DNA of 64,000 nt from Symbiodinium microadriaticum (Eukaryota; Sar; Dinophyceae; Suessiales; Symbiodiniaceae): positions 152,959-216,958 of the forward strand of contig LSRX01000589.1 in the NCBI GenBank assembly GCA_001939145.1. Direction: 5' to 3'. The position numbers and the translations under genes are program-made. The notes beneath the pieces were generated by a model. The model was given only the letters and a program-made list of their open reading frames with translations, was not told the DNA's origin and searched no databases. Positions within the stretch are counted from its first letter, which is position 1. Every line of letters starts with the position of its first letter. Below, one piece after another: positions 45,004 to 55,878 of the stretch.

Positions 45004-45023
45004 TTGTGTGTGTGTGTGTGTGT
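45004..45023. repeat. GT microsatellite
   Basis: (GT)n, about 20 bp, in a probable intron. Confidence 0.9.
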
Positions 45024-45272
45024 GCGCATCTGCATCTTGAAATCTTACTATACTTGCTCCAGACATATTTGCAGATGTCAGCTCTCCCCTCACCGCCCGC
45101 AGCGTTACAGTCAGGTTACTGGTGTCGCAGCTGCGGCGTAGCGCCTTTGACCGCGGATCTGTGCTCGGAAGGGAGTTCTTTCTGACCAAAGGCGCACTTC
45201 CCCAAATCGGGATAGACCCCAAAAGAAACTGCTTGTTTTGGCCGGTTTGCGCACACATGTCCCCCTCGCACA

Positions 45273-46868
45273 GGTAAGCAGGATGTGTGGGAGGTCTTTC
45301 GCCGCGAGAAGCAACTGGGGACCGGCTCCTTTGGAACTGCCTACAAGGCCACGGCTCTTCAGTTCAGAGATTTATATGGGACACTACCTTCGGGGAAGCC
45401 CAGGGCTTGAACTTGAGGACGTTTGGAGGGTTTGGGTCTTGTGTTTGCAGCTAGAGGCTGGTCAGGCCTTGGGCGCAGGTCGGTTCGCCGCTTCACTCTG
45501 GAGTGCACGTGCAAGTTTAGCCGCGAAGCTCAAGTTATCGTGAGTCTGCAGGCCAAGCATATCAAGACTGGCGAGGAGCGAGTGATCAAGGCAGTTAAGA
45601 AAAGCCGCACGGCTCTACCACTCGATGAGATCGAGCAGGAGATCCTAATCATGAGGCCAGAGATCCGCAGGTTTTCGCCTTGCCGGTTCCTGAAGCAGTG
45701 CCAGGCAAATTGACCATCCAAACATCGTCCGTCTCTTTGAGTGGTACGAGGATGGAAATCGGATTTATTTGGTCTTGGACTACTTGAAGGGCGGTTCCCT
45801 GAAAGATGTCGTGCTGCAGCTCAACAAGAAGGCGGGGTTCTGGAGGTTGCCTTGCCCCTGTCCTTCCCGGGGCTCACAGTCCGTTCACTGTCGCTACTAC
45901 CGCCAGGACGAAAGAGGCCTTAAAGAGGCCTGGATCCGTGAGGTCATCCAGCAGTCTGCTGGGGGCCTGGCTTACTGTCATGCGCTTCGTCTGATTCACA
46001 AAGACTTGAAAGACGAGAACATCATGCTGCTGCAGATGCTCGGTTGCATCGTAGGAGGAGTGCAGTTGAAAGGGCCCTGGAGCTTGCTTTTTGTCTCAGG
46101 AAGTCAGCCAACTGGGAGAAGCCTCATGTGCCTCGGCACTTAGTTTCTCTGAAGGCAGCTCAGCAGCGATTCCTGCAGGTGGTGATCATCGACCTTGGCG
46201 TCGCGGAGATGTTCTCCATTGCTGACCCTGCGGGTCGCATGATTGGCGGAACACCCACGACCATGGCACCAGAGGTGCCTGCTTTGCCGATCGTGCTCTT
46301 ATGAATCTGATGTTCCGGAGTCTCGAGCTCGCGACGCATGCTGTGCTGCCCACGCCTGTTTGCCGAAGGTCTGGATGGGAACATTTGGCCCTAAATGCGA
46401 CGTCGGGAGCTCAAGCAGTCTGATGCCTTCCTTCTGGCTTTGGGCCCGTCCGGTTTTGGGAAAGCTGGGTGACAGGTTGTCGTCGTGCGAAACAGCGACT
46501 GAGGTGTGGTCACTGGGGTGCATCATGTTCGAGCTTTGCACGGGCTCGCTTCCCTTCATGGCGACCACGCTGCAGCCCAGTGCCTGGACGCGGCTCCACA
46601 AACGTGGACCGAAGCCTCGGGCCCAGCTCTCTTGCTCCCACTCAACAATGGCGCAAGGCCGGTGTCAAAAAGCACCCGTTTTGGTAGGTGGGATGATATG
46701 AAGACTTGTGCCGACAGCAAGGCCCGACATGGAACAAAATCCAGATGGTCATGGCTGCCCTCCGCCATTTGTGAAGCTCCAGGTACTCTGCAAAGCCATG
46801 CTGCAGTATGATGAAGAGCAGAGACCTTCAATGTCAGAAATCCTGGAGCCAGGGACCTGGCTTGAAAA
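45273..46868 (+). CDS. CDPK-like protein kinase 1, kinase domain (multi-exon)
   Basis: Exons in order: Gly-rich loop (LGTGSFGTAYKA, 45312-45347); catalytic Lys and alpha-C Glu (ERVIKAVKK ... EIEQEILIMR, 45553-45655); DHPNIVRLFEWYEDGNRIYL to KKAGFW (45705-45843); catalytic loop AYCHALRLIHKDLKDENIML (45921-46035); VVIIDLGVAEMF to TTMAPE (46179-46274); a 33-nt microexon VWMGTFGPKCD (46369-46401); VWSLGCIMFELCTGSLPFM (46504 on); WTRLHKRGPKP (near 46587); final subdomain with QYDEEQRPSMSEIL (46792-46868), then a GTAAGG donor. HRD is HKD and DFG is DLG, but the catalytic Lys, Glu and both Asp are kept, so activity is possible. Family: CAMK/CDPK-like, calcium-regulated Ser/Thr kinase, with EF-hands following. 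Intron after APE: GT donor at 46275. Confidence 0.85.
46369..46401 (+). CDS. 33-nt kinase microexon
   Basis: Eleven codons between a CGAAG acceptor and GTCGGG donor supply the GPKCD segment that precedes VWSLG at 46504. Reading through gives the standard kinase order, which supports both boundaries. Confidence 0.65.
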
Positions 46869-46869
46869 G

Positions 46870-48400
46870 TAAGGCCCATGGCCCATACCAGGTCGCTAGC
46901 TGAAATCGAACCAAGGTTCCCATACTTTGCGCCACTTTGCCAGCACAAAATGCTATCCAAGCTGTTAGCAAACTTGGGCGGATAGCAGCTTCACAGTTGC
47001 ATTAACGTGTTGCAAACCCAGGGCAAAAATGAGCAAATCAGTTTCCGATGCGGTTTTGAGTTGGTGTCCATAAGCCGCCGGTATGAAGGCGTCAAAATTG
47101 GAATCTGTCGTTGGTGGGGTTCAGACTTAAAAGCTGTGTCGCGAAAATGCTGGTTGAAACCAGGTCAGAACTGTTTGCTGACAGCTTTCAGGATACCCTT
47201 GGGCCCTAGGCATGCCCAAAGGCGCTGCACATGCTCTCGTAACTTCGTGATGTAGTTTGGTTTGCTTGGCTGCTTGGGTTGGCAAGCCCAGCAGTCGGCA
47301 AGGGCATGGCCATCCAAAGTAGATCTCAATTTTGAGAGTCGTTGCCTCGCATGAGGGCTTGCACGGCTCATGCCGGCCTACAGCTGTTGCTCACTTCATG
47401 TTGTTGTATGTTGTTGTGGCCGTTATCTTTCCAGCCTTGCTTCATTAGAATTTTCATTTACGGCCCTATCATAAACCAAGTTGTAAAACAAGTATGCTGC
47501 AACCTTTCCGTCAACGCCAGAGCAGGAAGGGCTTTTTCTAGCTCGAACTCTCGATTGAAACGACGACGAGCCAGCCGCAAGCGGTATCTACTTAGCTTTG
47601 AAGTCACAGCTGTTGTCAGAGCTTCCAGACATCAAAACGCTTGAATTCCTTAACAACTCGCGTACGCCTATTGTGGGCTGTGTGATTTTGAAGTTTGTCA
47701 AGTACATCAACAGCATGCGGCATACATTATTAACGCATACAGTTGAACACCGTAGGAGAATCAGTGTAGCATGTCCGAGACTTCTGCCGCATCCTGGCGT
47801 ACAACCTGGTATAGTTTACAGTTCTAATATGGATCAGCTGCCCGGCCCCCGAAGGGCCTAAGCTAAGCACACCTTAGACTAGAAAACCCCCCTCCGAGGA
47901 TTGCAGCCCACGAGCTGAAGTTTGTGCCGCCGGAGAAGTTCGCCAGCTTCCTGAATGCTCACAAAATGCACCGAGCAAGGCCTCTTTGTGCGGGCCAGGA
48001 GTCATGGTCGCGCTAAATCACATAGTCTAGTAAGCAAGGTCGCCAAGATGTGCCAACGCAAACAGCACCCCGAAGGCTAGTCAAAATCATGGACGTAAGC
48101 AGCAGAAGACAGTCTCATGTTGTTCTTGAGGTTGTGCAAGATGCCGATGCCACCTAGGGTAGAGAACGGAGGAAGCTAGCAGGATAGCCAGTTAGGGAGA
48201 GGCTCTGCAGCACCTCTGCCTGCTTTAGCGCTGGAGGGCGCAAGTCTCGGATCTCGCTCGAGGCAGGGGCTCCTGCTGGAAATCGCAGCCCGATTGCCAT
48301 TCCGACGTGCTGGTGAGATCATTCGCATGCTTCTGGGAGGGCATGTCAATGCGTACACATGAAGACCTGGTGCGCCGCGTAACAAAGGCAACAGTATGGC
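46870..48400. other. Intronic or intergenic, no exon recognised
   Basis: Between the last kinase exon and the first EF-hand of kinase 1 I find no frame with kinase-linker or EF-hand character. The autoinhibitory junction of a CDPK should be encoded here. Confidence 0.4.
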
Positions 48401-48403
48401 AGG

Positions 48404-48527
48404 GCTGGAGTGCAAGCCAAGGTTTTCGGAAGTTGACCAAGACAAGACCGGCACGATTACTCTTGATGAGCTCATGGCCTATTTCACAAAAGTCGGCATC
48501 CACGACGAGGCACCTGTGGACCAGCAT
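48404..48527 (+). CDS. Kinase 1, EF-hand 1
   Basis: Frame reads CKPRFSEVDQDKTGTITLDE and LMAYFTKVGIHDE. DQDKTGTITLDE is a complete calcium loop (D1, D3, T5, T7, E12). Stop at 48530. Confidence 0.8.
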
Positions 48528-48563
48528 TAGCTTCTGGCTTCTTGAAGCCCATGCCTGCAAGTG

Positions 48564-48794
48564 CAAAGGACCTGGACAAGACGTTTGCCACCCTTGATGT
48601 GCGAGACCCAGGATCGAGATCAGCACTTTATCGAGCGCTGTCAATCCCATGCTGCCGCCGTAGCACGCAGTAACGTCTCTGAGGTTGACAAGGATGGCCA
48701 GCTGTCCTTCAGCGAATTTGCTGCCGGTGCGCTGCTACTTTACCAAGATGCTCTGGAAGACGAACTGCATTATCTTTTCGAGACTTGCGACAAG
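48564..48794 (+). CDS. Kinase 1, EF-hand 2 split by an intron, and start of EF-hand 3
   Basis: KDLDKTFATLD ends at a GT donor (48599). The 85-nt intron ends at GAG 48683, and the next exon opens VDKDGQLSFSEF. Joined, DVDKDGQLSFSE is a complete 12-residue calcium loop. The exon continues LLLYQDALEDELHYLFETCD and stops after CDK at 48794, where the codon order breaks inside the next EF-hand loop. Confidence 0.75.
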
Positions 48795-48860
48795 GACTTT
48801 CCGGTTGAGCTTCAAGTGTCCACTGCGCAACACCCGGGCAAAGCCCAATAAAAGCACAGG

Positions 48861-48890
48861 ACAATGATGGCATACTCAACAGCCAGGAGG
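48861..48890 (+). CDS. 30-nt microexon completing EF-hand 3 of kinase 1
   Basis: The previous exon ends GACAAG (D-K). After 66 nt beginning GACTTT and ending CACAG, ten codons (DNDGILNSQE) complete the loop DKDNDGILNSQE, with all ligand positions filled (D1, D3, D5, N9, E12). A GC donor follows (GCCAGG). The upstream intron would be GA-AG. Because AGGAC repeats at both ends, a shifted junction gives the same protein. Confidence 0.6.
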
Positions 48891-50460
48891 CCAGGCCAAA
48901 AAGCGGTGCTGTACTGTATTTCTGTGGACCTGAATCAAGGCCGAGACTTTCCTGAGCAGTGTACGTGCTGCCACCGACCTGGGTGGCAGAGTCTCGTCCA
49001 GAACCGAGGCCCGGATAGTACATTATACTAGATTGTGTTATATGATTAATATTGTTACTATTTGTTATTATTATTGTTATTTTTACATCACATTTATATC
49101 GCAATTTCTGTTCATGTCAGATTATACTTCTGTAGGGCTCATGACCCGAGCGAAGTGCCGTCAGGCCTTCTTGCAAAGTGGGCAGATCAGCTTCCAGCAG
49201 TTGCACCTTGGATCCAGATCACCAGCTAACTGCAACAGTCTAAGGAGAAAGAGTTCCAACAAGCCAAATCGGCTAACAGTCCTGCTTTGTAGCCTCAGTA
49301 TGAGATGGAGGGAGAGTCCAGAAGAGATGAGGGAACTGCCCCAGGAAGGATTTCTTGATGGCGCCGCTGTCCTCTCGACCTTCAAGCGCAGCGTCCTCCC
49401 GCCTCTCTAGCCGAGCTGGCTGAGGGCCTTTCGCGCCTTATCAGCGATTAAAGCTCTGACTGTTTTCGGCAAAAAAAAAGTGCTGCGGCTCTGCTCAGGT
49501 CGTAGGACAAGGGCTTCATCCCCTGCATGATGCCATCCTTTAATTCACTGAATCGTGGAAGATCGAGAGCTCCTTCATGGGACCTCCAGGGCGTTGCATG
49601 CTGGGGCACTGTGGTGCAGAGCTGCAGACCACCGCCCCTAAGAAAGGCAGTCGCTGAGAGCTCCCCATCCAAGAAGGACCGAGCCTAACTGGCCTTAACT
49701 ACCCCATCCCCATCCCCGGCAGCCTAAACCTAAACCAGCTTAGACCCAACGCCACAGTAAAGGAGAACCCAGACCGGCTCAGCCCCTGCCAATCGGAACT
49801 GCAGTAACAATTCAGCTGTGGGGCAGTGAGGTGATTTCACTGTCTTGCGATGGTAACTGCTAATCTGCTAATCACATGCCAGGCTGATGCACCTTGAAAT
49901 ACAGTCCTACCTACGAACGGCCGACACTAAGAGTCTCAGAGTCAAGAATGAAAATGGAAGAGCTTTGTTCAGACATCAGCCCGGCCATGGCAATCTCGCA
50001 AAAGCGATGCCCTCTCCAAGCTGAAACCTGCGTCGTTGATGCAATCGTGCTGTCTCACTGCCGTGCGGAGTTCCTCCGCCTCGGAAGGCGGAAAGGCGCC
50101 GTCTCAGAAGAAAGGAGAGAAGCTTGTGGGAGGGGCGAGTTGATCGCTGTTTCCGTCATCCGAGTCGTCTCGTTCAGCTTCCCCCACTGCCATCGCGGCT
50201 CGAGAGACGTACTGACACCCAGGGGCTCCTACTTCTGGCGCGGAGCCATGCAGCCCAGTTCCCAGTCACACTTGGCAGTGGAGAATTGCACACTGCAAAG
50301 CAACACACTGCACATCATGCCGAGGTGGGCTCCACCGGTGGGGCTGTCCCCACATCTAGCCGCATGCCTTTGTTGTGTGGCTCTTGCCGAACGTTGATGG
50401 CACAATTCCTTTCACAGCAGTTGTTCAACGAGTCCTGTCCGTTTCCAAGCCAAGGCCGCG
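48891..50460. other. No gene assigned
   Basis: A frame at 49139-49210 reads CRQAFLQSGQISFQQLHLG, weakly EF-hand-like, and might be the fourth EF-hand of kinase 1. Otherwise overlapping open frames (49894-50397 plus) with no recognisable content. A degenerate CCTAAA patch lies at 49722-49737. Confidence 0.3.
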
Positions 50461-50469
50461 CCCACCACC

Positions 50470-51000
50470 GTGAGCCCGCCACAGATGTGCCGTCACCATG
50501 TCCGGGTGACACGCTCACCCAGTCCTACACGCATGGTGGCGGCCCCACAACACATGCCCCACGCCACGGTGCAGCCGATGATCCATTATGGAGGCCGATG
50601 CCCACACATGCCCAAACGAAACATGTGGCAAGCGCCCCTCCTGCCTCTTCGAAGCCTTCAGGACGGGCCACACCGCAGCCATTGCCGGGAATGCCTTTCA
50701 AGCTCCTTGGCGGATGGATGATTTATTTCGAAGGTGGTGCAAGCTTGGCTGTGTTTACCTTCGCGCCTTAGGCCTGCGCCTGCCCCAGGGCCCGTCCCCG
50801 TCGCGATGACGCCCACGCAAAGGCGCCACCGAGCCCTCCCTTTCCATCGGAACCCCCATGTCGTGTCCTTCAATGTGGGAAGGTACTTCCCGAGCGCTTC
50901 TCTTAGTCCGACTGGCGGCTATCCCATGGGGCCGCCTGCAGTCGCTGCACAGATGCCGCGGTTGTTGAGGCAGGCCATATTATCATGCATATCGTCATGC
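50470..51000 (+). CDS. Pro/Ser-rich protein exons, function unknown
   Basis: One frame reads HHVRVTRSPSPTRMVAAPQH and stays Pro/His-rich to 50720; a second, from about 50765, reads RPAPAPGPVPVAMTPTQRRH, then FHRNPHVVSFNVGRYFPSAS. Both look like disordered coding sequence. A 215-codon alternative frame (50124-50771) overlaps; which one is coding cannot be decided here. Confidence 0.35.
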
Positions 51001-51241
51001 TTAGCTGATGCGCTGATGCTGATCTGCAGAATAGCGTGATAATGATAATGAGGAGGAGGCGTAGGTGCAGGTGTCGCTTGAAATGTGTACACGGTGGTGG
51101 TAGAGATGAATGGATGATGCAGTGATGAATAGGAGGACGGGCCACGAACCGACAAAGGGATGCAGTACCATTGGTCCTCTCGCAGATGAATGTCATGGTT
51201 CCCTCTGGGTCTCTCCCTCTCTCTCTCTGAAGTATACTCGT

Positions 51242-51366
51242 ATGTCAGAAGCAGAGCAGTTCACCAGGTCCGAGGAGGGCGCTGCTCCTGCATGGAAGGA
51301 CATGCAGCAGCGCCTGGGTCGGACGGCCTCGTCCGTGGCCACCACGGTGCCACCAGGCCCACGAGG
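51242..51366 (+). CDS. Pro/Ser-rich gene, exon
   Basis: Frame reads MSEAEQFTRSEEGAAPAWKD and MQQRLGRTASSVATTVPPGP, ending near a GT (GAGGTTAG at about 51364). Confidence 0.4.
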
Positions 51367-51442
51367 TTAGTTCTAGTTTCACGCAGAGTCGGAAATTCAG
51401 AGTGAGGGTGCCAACAGAACCCATTGATGAAATCGTGCTCTT

Positions 51443-51567
51443 TTGCCAGGATCCCCTGCAGAGCATGCGGCCTCGTCCTTGCTTGCGGTCTCCGCATGCC
51501 AAAGCCCCACGCCATCTCAGCAGCAGCCGACGAGACTGGCGAAACCCACTCACCTGCCACTTGTCCA
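51443..51567 (+). CDS. Pro/Ser-rich gene, exon
   Basis: Frame reads PGSPAEHAASSLLAVSACQS, then Pro/Gln-rich, ending at a GT donor (CCAG-GTTGGT, 51568). The minus-strand frame over it is a shadow. Confidence 0.4.
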
Positions 51568-51632
51568 GGTTGGTTTCTGCTTCTTGTGGCTAGGACAGAG
51601 TCCAAATTTACAAGAAGCCGGTCCCCAGCTCC

Positions 51633-51779
51633 AGGTTGGATGTGAAGCTGGGGGACTCGCCTTCGCCCACGCCGCCTGTGCCCGGCTCTCCCGTGGACCT
51701 GCCGTGGACGCGCCTGGCCTCCACCACTCTCGAACAAGGCTCGCGTGATCGGCTAAGGGAGGTTTCTGAAGGAAGATGA
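51633..51779 (+). CDS. Pro/Ser-rich gene, terminal exon
   Basis: Frame reads RLDVKLGDSPSPTPPVPGSP, then VDLPWTRLASTTLEQGSRDR and LREVSEGR to TGA at 51777. It has no start and is therefore hidden among shadows. Confidence 0.4.
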   Translation, partial: RLDVKLGDSPSPTPPVPGSPVDLPWTRLASTTLEQGSRDRLREVSEGR

Positions 51780-51789
51780 GGCAGGCTCC

Positions 51790-53320
51790 ATTCATGGGAT
51801 CAAGAGGCGACTTTCCATGCCTGTCAGAGACCAGTGCGCCAGGACTTGGCGACGAGGCGAAAGCCGACGACGTCCTTCGAAGCAGCGGCCCGGCCAAGAA
51901 TCGTTATCTGTTCTCGGACGCAGTGGGGCCATGCAGTGGGGTCTGCAACCTGAGGACCCGAAAGCAAAGTGGAAGATAGCCGGAACGCAGGTGCAGCCTC
52001 TGACTTTGGCGCCGACCTGACCCCCTAGCTCTTTGGGCTTCCACCCGCAGGTGTTGAGCCGCCTGCCAGTGCCCAAAAAGGCGGGCCTCAGCTGCTCTTC
52101 CTCCTAGCTCTTCTCTGCACTTTTCCATCGTGTCCCAGGCGAGCCAAAAGATCCGAGTCCACTACGCCCGGCACTCGAGCAGCTGATATTTGCCAGAACG
52201 ATTTTCGAGTCAGAGAATTACTCCTGCCACCTCTTGCCTCCTTTCGCGCGCACCCCCGTTGCCCCCCTGCGAACTTCCTGCGCACCTGTGCCTGGAGCGC
52301 CAGTGGTCCCCAGTCCTTTGACCTGCACGATTGTCTGGAAGTTCAGCGTGGCCTACCTGAAGTTGGGATCGTGGTCAAACACGCCATGTATTCCAATAGC
52401 CATGGAATTCAAGCAAGACACCGCTTCGTTCAATCTCACACCGCATGTCTCTTGAACGGCACATAACGAATTTGCTGGAGTTGGTGAGTTCGTGAGAGGG
52501 TGAGAGGAATGAAAGAATTCATGTGCACGTAGTGCCACGACATGGCGGAGATAATTTGAAATAGCAGCCGAACTCGGTAAATCAGACAGTGAAGTCTGTT
52601 GGTGTATCTGCGTCTACTGGCTTCCTTGGTTTTCATCGTGTTGGAGAGCTGCACTGTCTTTATGGTTGCTTGTAGAGCTGCTGTTGCCAATGAGGAGACT
52701 GGCTTTAGAGTCAGTGAGATGGAGCGATGTCTCCGAGAAGCCTGGGGGGTTGTGGGCAGTATGGTGGTCTCGTGGTCTTAGATTTGGTGCGGGTGTTGCT
52801 TTGCAGAATGCGCAGTGGAGCCTTGGGCCTTGCCTGCCTGGTGCGAGAGAGCCGAAGAAGTACCTCAAGAGCCAAAGACCCACCCCTCCCGGGCCCCTTC
52901 CGTCACTCCCGTCTTTCTGTAATTAACCAGTGACGGCGGCGGGGAGCCCTCATCGGTTGCACTTTCGCGGTTCCGTCATGAGCCTCCATGCTCTTGGTCG
53001 CGGATTCGAAGCTGCGGTTTTCGATTTGACACTGGAAACAAGACGACGGCAATTGCATGCTGGTTGTGCTTCCAAACCTACGTGTTGTGGCACCGGGACC
53101 ATCCAGCTGGTCACCCAACTCCCTTCGCTTGACGTCATGCGAGTCGAAGCATATAGTCAAAAAAGTATAGGCAGACGTACACGTAGTCTTGATCATGCCC
53201 ATCTTATTACCGATTCGCGCAACAAGCTGGCAATGACTTCCTAGCAGCCAGCAACGCAAATCGCACGCATCAAGCCGAAACGACTTCCCTTCTTCTGCGG
53301 TGATCGCACTGCATGGTCAG
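51790..53320. other. No gene assigned
   Basis: Several medium-length frames on both strands overlap. Nothing recognisable. Confidence 0.35.
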
Positions 53321-53328
53321 CCTTGCAG

Positions 53329-55700
53329 GTCAAGAAAAGAAAGCAGATCCTGTTGTGGATGAGCTGAAGGCGGATGCGAGACGTGCGAGCCTTCGGCTCA
53401 GTTTGTTGAGCTTGGCCGAGTTACTTGTTTCCTGCCGCCTAGCCGCCCTAGCCTTCACGGCCTGTGGCTGCAGATGGCTGCAGGTCCGGAGCCAAAGGCC
53501 GATGTTAGAAGGGCAGGCCGGACGTGCGCGGCTACGCCCTGACTACCACAATTCACGGAGTTTTGTGCTGCCTTGCAGAGAGAGGAAGGCGCACGTACAG
53601 TCAGTCTGTTCCCCGAGCTGCCAAACCCGGAGGCGAAGAGAAGAAAGCGGATGCGAAAGGCGCGGCTCCTTACAAGAGTTGCATTTGGAAGTTCGGAATG
53701 CGGGTGTGTGTTTTCTTCTCTCCTGCAGTATCAACGACTTGAGGCGAGGAGCGTAAAGCAGACACGAGAGCTGCAGAAAGAAGTGTTGTGCCAAGTCTGG
53801 AGATTTTCCTTGAAGTCGTTGTACAGAAGTTATCGTTGCCAATAACTAGTTTATCCGCATCCCAAATCTCTGAGTTGCCGAGGCGACGAGAAACGAGCCG
53901 ACACCAGGATCAGAGGTCAGGGTACCGTCGTTCTTGGCTTGTGCAAGAGCGAGGCAGTGATGCCAAACATGACAGAGACAACATCAGCAGCAGTAGTGGT
54001 AGCAGCGGCAGGACAAGTATGTAGTGGTAGAAGTACTAAGTACTTACTAACTGGACAGTAGTACGTAGTAGTAGTTGCTGTCGTCGCACGCATCGTGGTG
54101 GTAGTGGCGTGGTAGGGACCGGGTAGAATATAGTCATATAGTAGTAGTCGTCGTCGTAGTAGTCGTAGCAGCAGTAGTAGCAGTACTAGTTTACTAGCAG
54201 AGGGGGAGGGGGAAGCAAAATCAGCCAGTAGCAGTAAGTGAGTAGTGCGCAGCAGCAGTAGCATCTGACAACTTCGGTCTACCTTGCACAGGAGAGGAGC
54301 GGAAAGAGGTGCGGATTAGAGGTGCGATGATTCCGATGAAGTTGTGGCAAGTTGTGCCCTTGTCAAGTTTTGAGGCTGCTTGCTTGGGGTAAGGAGCATG
54401 TCACTGTCAGGTGATGACCCGAGACCCATGGAGAGGAGGGGCAGAGGCGCTACCGTGCCTTTACATCTAGCTTCGAGCGGAGCGGTGCTTCTGCTGCCGG
54501 AGATTGCAGGAGAGGATGCAAAGCCTGGCATTAGGGGTCGAGGAGCCTGAGCTTTCGTGGAACCGCACTGTGCGGCTGGATTGCTTGCCGCAAGTGTGCA
54601 CCAGCTTGGCCTGGCCACTGAAAGGAGAGGAAGGGAAGGTAGTTGACATCAGACTTCGAGGCACATGTCCCAGCTGCACAACGCCTGTTTCCATGCACTC
54701 GGGCAATCCTTCGCTGAAGAGTTGACCAACACGTTACATCATTTATAAGAACCAAGGCGATGAAGCAAAGGCGGCACGCGGAAGAGGCCTTGGCGGAGCA
54801 TGGCATGTGAACGGCCTCAAGAGCTTTGCTTCGGAGCTCTACACGTAGGCGAAGACATGAGGGCAGAGGCTAGGAAGAGGCTTTCCGGCCGTACACTCAG
54901 TTCGGAGTTTTCGGCCGGGTGGTCCGAGTCCGACCTTTGGGCTCTCGGTTTTTGCGGCGCAGCTCTTTAATGGTTTTGACTGGAACAACACAAATCACAA
55001 ATCTTCGCACTTCTCTATTTCACATGCCGTCGTGCGATTCTGTTCGTGACCAGATAGAGTACAAGCTGCTTTCAAACCCTTCCACCACTACCCAGGTGAG
55101 GAAGCAAAAGACGTCAGGGAGCGGCGCCGGTTGGGCCAGGGTCCCAAGGAGCAAAAGGACGTGAGCAGCAATCTCATTCTGGCCCACATCATCGACTCCT
55201 TGAATCGAGGTGAAGATGGAAAAGAGGAGGCCCGGAAGCCGGCAGCCAGCCGCCTCCTGAGCTTTCTGCATGGTGGTATGTGACGATGGTGTTTTCTGTT
55301 CATATACGGTTTGCAAGCGTGCAGAACAGCAAGAGAGTGCCCAGGGCGTGGTGTGGAAAAGGGCAAAGAACCCGGGTCGCCGGTGAAAGCAAAGCCTGCG
55401 AGGGAAGGTCAGGGCCCCGGCCCCGAAGCCTTGATCTCGTCTCCTGGGTTCTTTGTTAAGGGGTTTAAGTTAAGTTACCATTTTCTAGGGACCTATAGTA
55501 AATCATATGGTTTCCTTTGTACTTTAACAAGAATCAACCCTCTTAGCAAGAACCCAGTCTCAGTGCCTGCGCGGGCGACCGGAGTTTGGACTGGGTCCTC
55601 GGAGGCTGTGATGCTGTGATGAGCACAGGTGAGCGAACAGGCGAGAAGCCGACCGAGAAGCCCGAGAAGCTGGAGAAAGAGCGGGATGTTGGGGCTCCTC
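53329..55700 (+). CDS. Microexon array encoding repeated GEExKADxR motifs
   Basis: Ten AG-preceded exon starts share the same phase and opening: split Gly codon, then Glu/Asp/Gln/Pro, Glu/Asp, x, Lys/Arg, Ala, Asp/Glu, x, Arg. Starts: 53329, 53484, 53633, 53744, 54292, 54757, 54849, 55096, 55210 and 55629. Six end at a GC or GT donor that again splits a Gly codon: 53484-53516, 53633-53659, 54292-54321, 54757-54786, 54849-54887, 55096-55134 (33, 27, 30, 30, 39, 39 nt). All are symmetric phase 1-1, so any subset can be joined or skipped without a frameshift. Encoded peptides include EEKKADAK, PEPKADVRRA, EDMRAEARKRLS and EEAKDVRERRRL, highly charged helix. No family recognised. It could be the N-terminal part of kinase 2 or a separate gene. 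Confidence 0.55.
54000..54200. repeat. AGT/TCG trinucleotide-rich stretch
   Basis: GTAGTAGTA and GTCGTCGTA runs within a probable intron of the microexon gene. Confidence 0.75.
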
Positions 55701-55878
55701 CAGAAAGTTCTGCCTCGGCATGGAGAAAATGGCGGTTGCTGCAAGACGGCTCTGAGCAGAGGCGCCGCCTTTTTGTGCAGAAGTGTCGCTGGATGCTTCC
55801 GCTAAGCTGCCACGGTTTTCAGGCCAGAGGAGGAGCAGGAGGCGAACTTCTGCAGGGAGATGTTCATCAGCCGAAGAC

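Noticed and set aside
55020-55366. Minus-strand ORFs of 92 and 98 codons
   Set aside because: Overlap the + strand frame that begins GEEAKDVRERRR and runs open for 63 codons with helical character.
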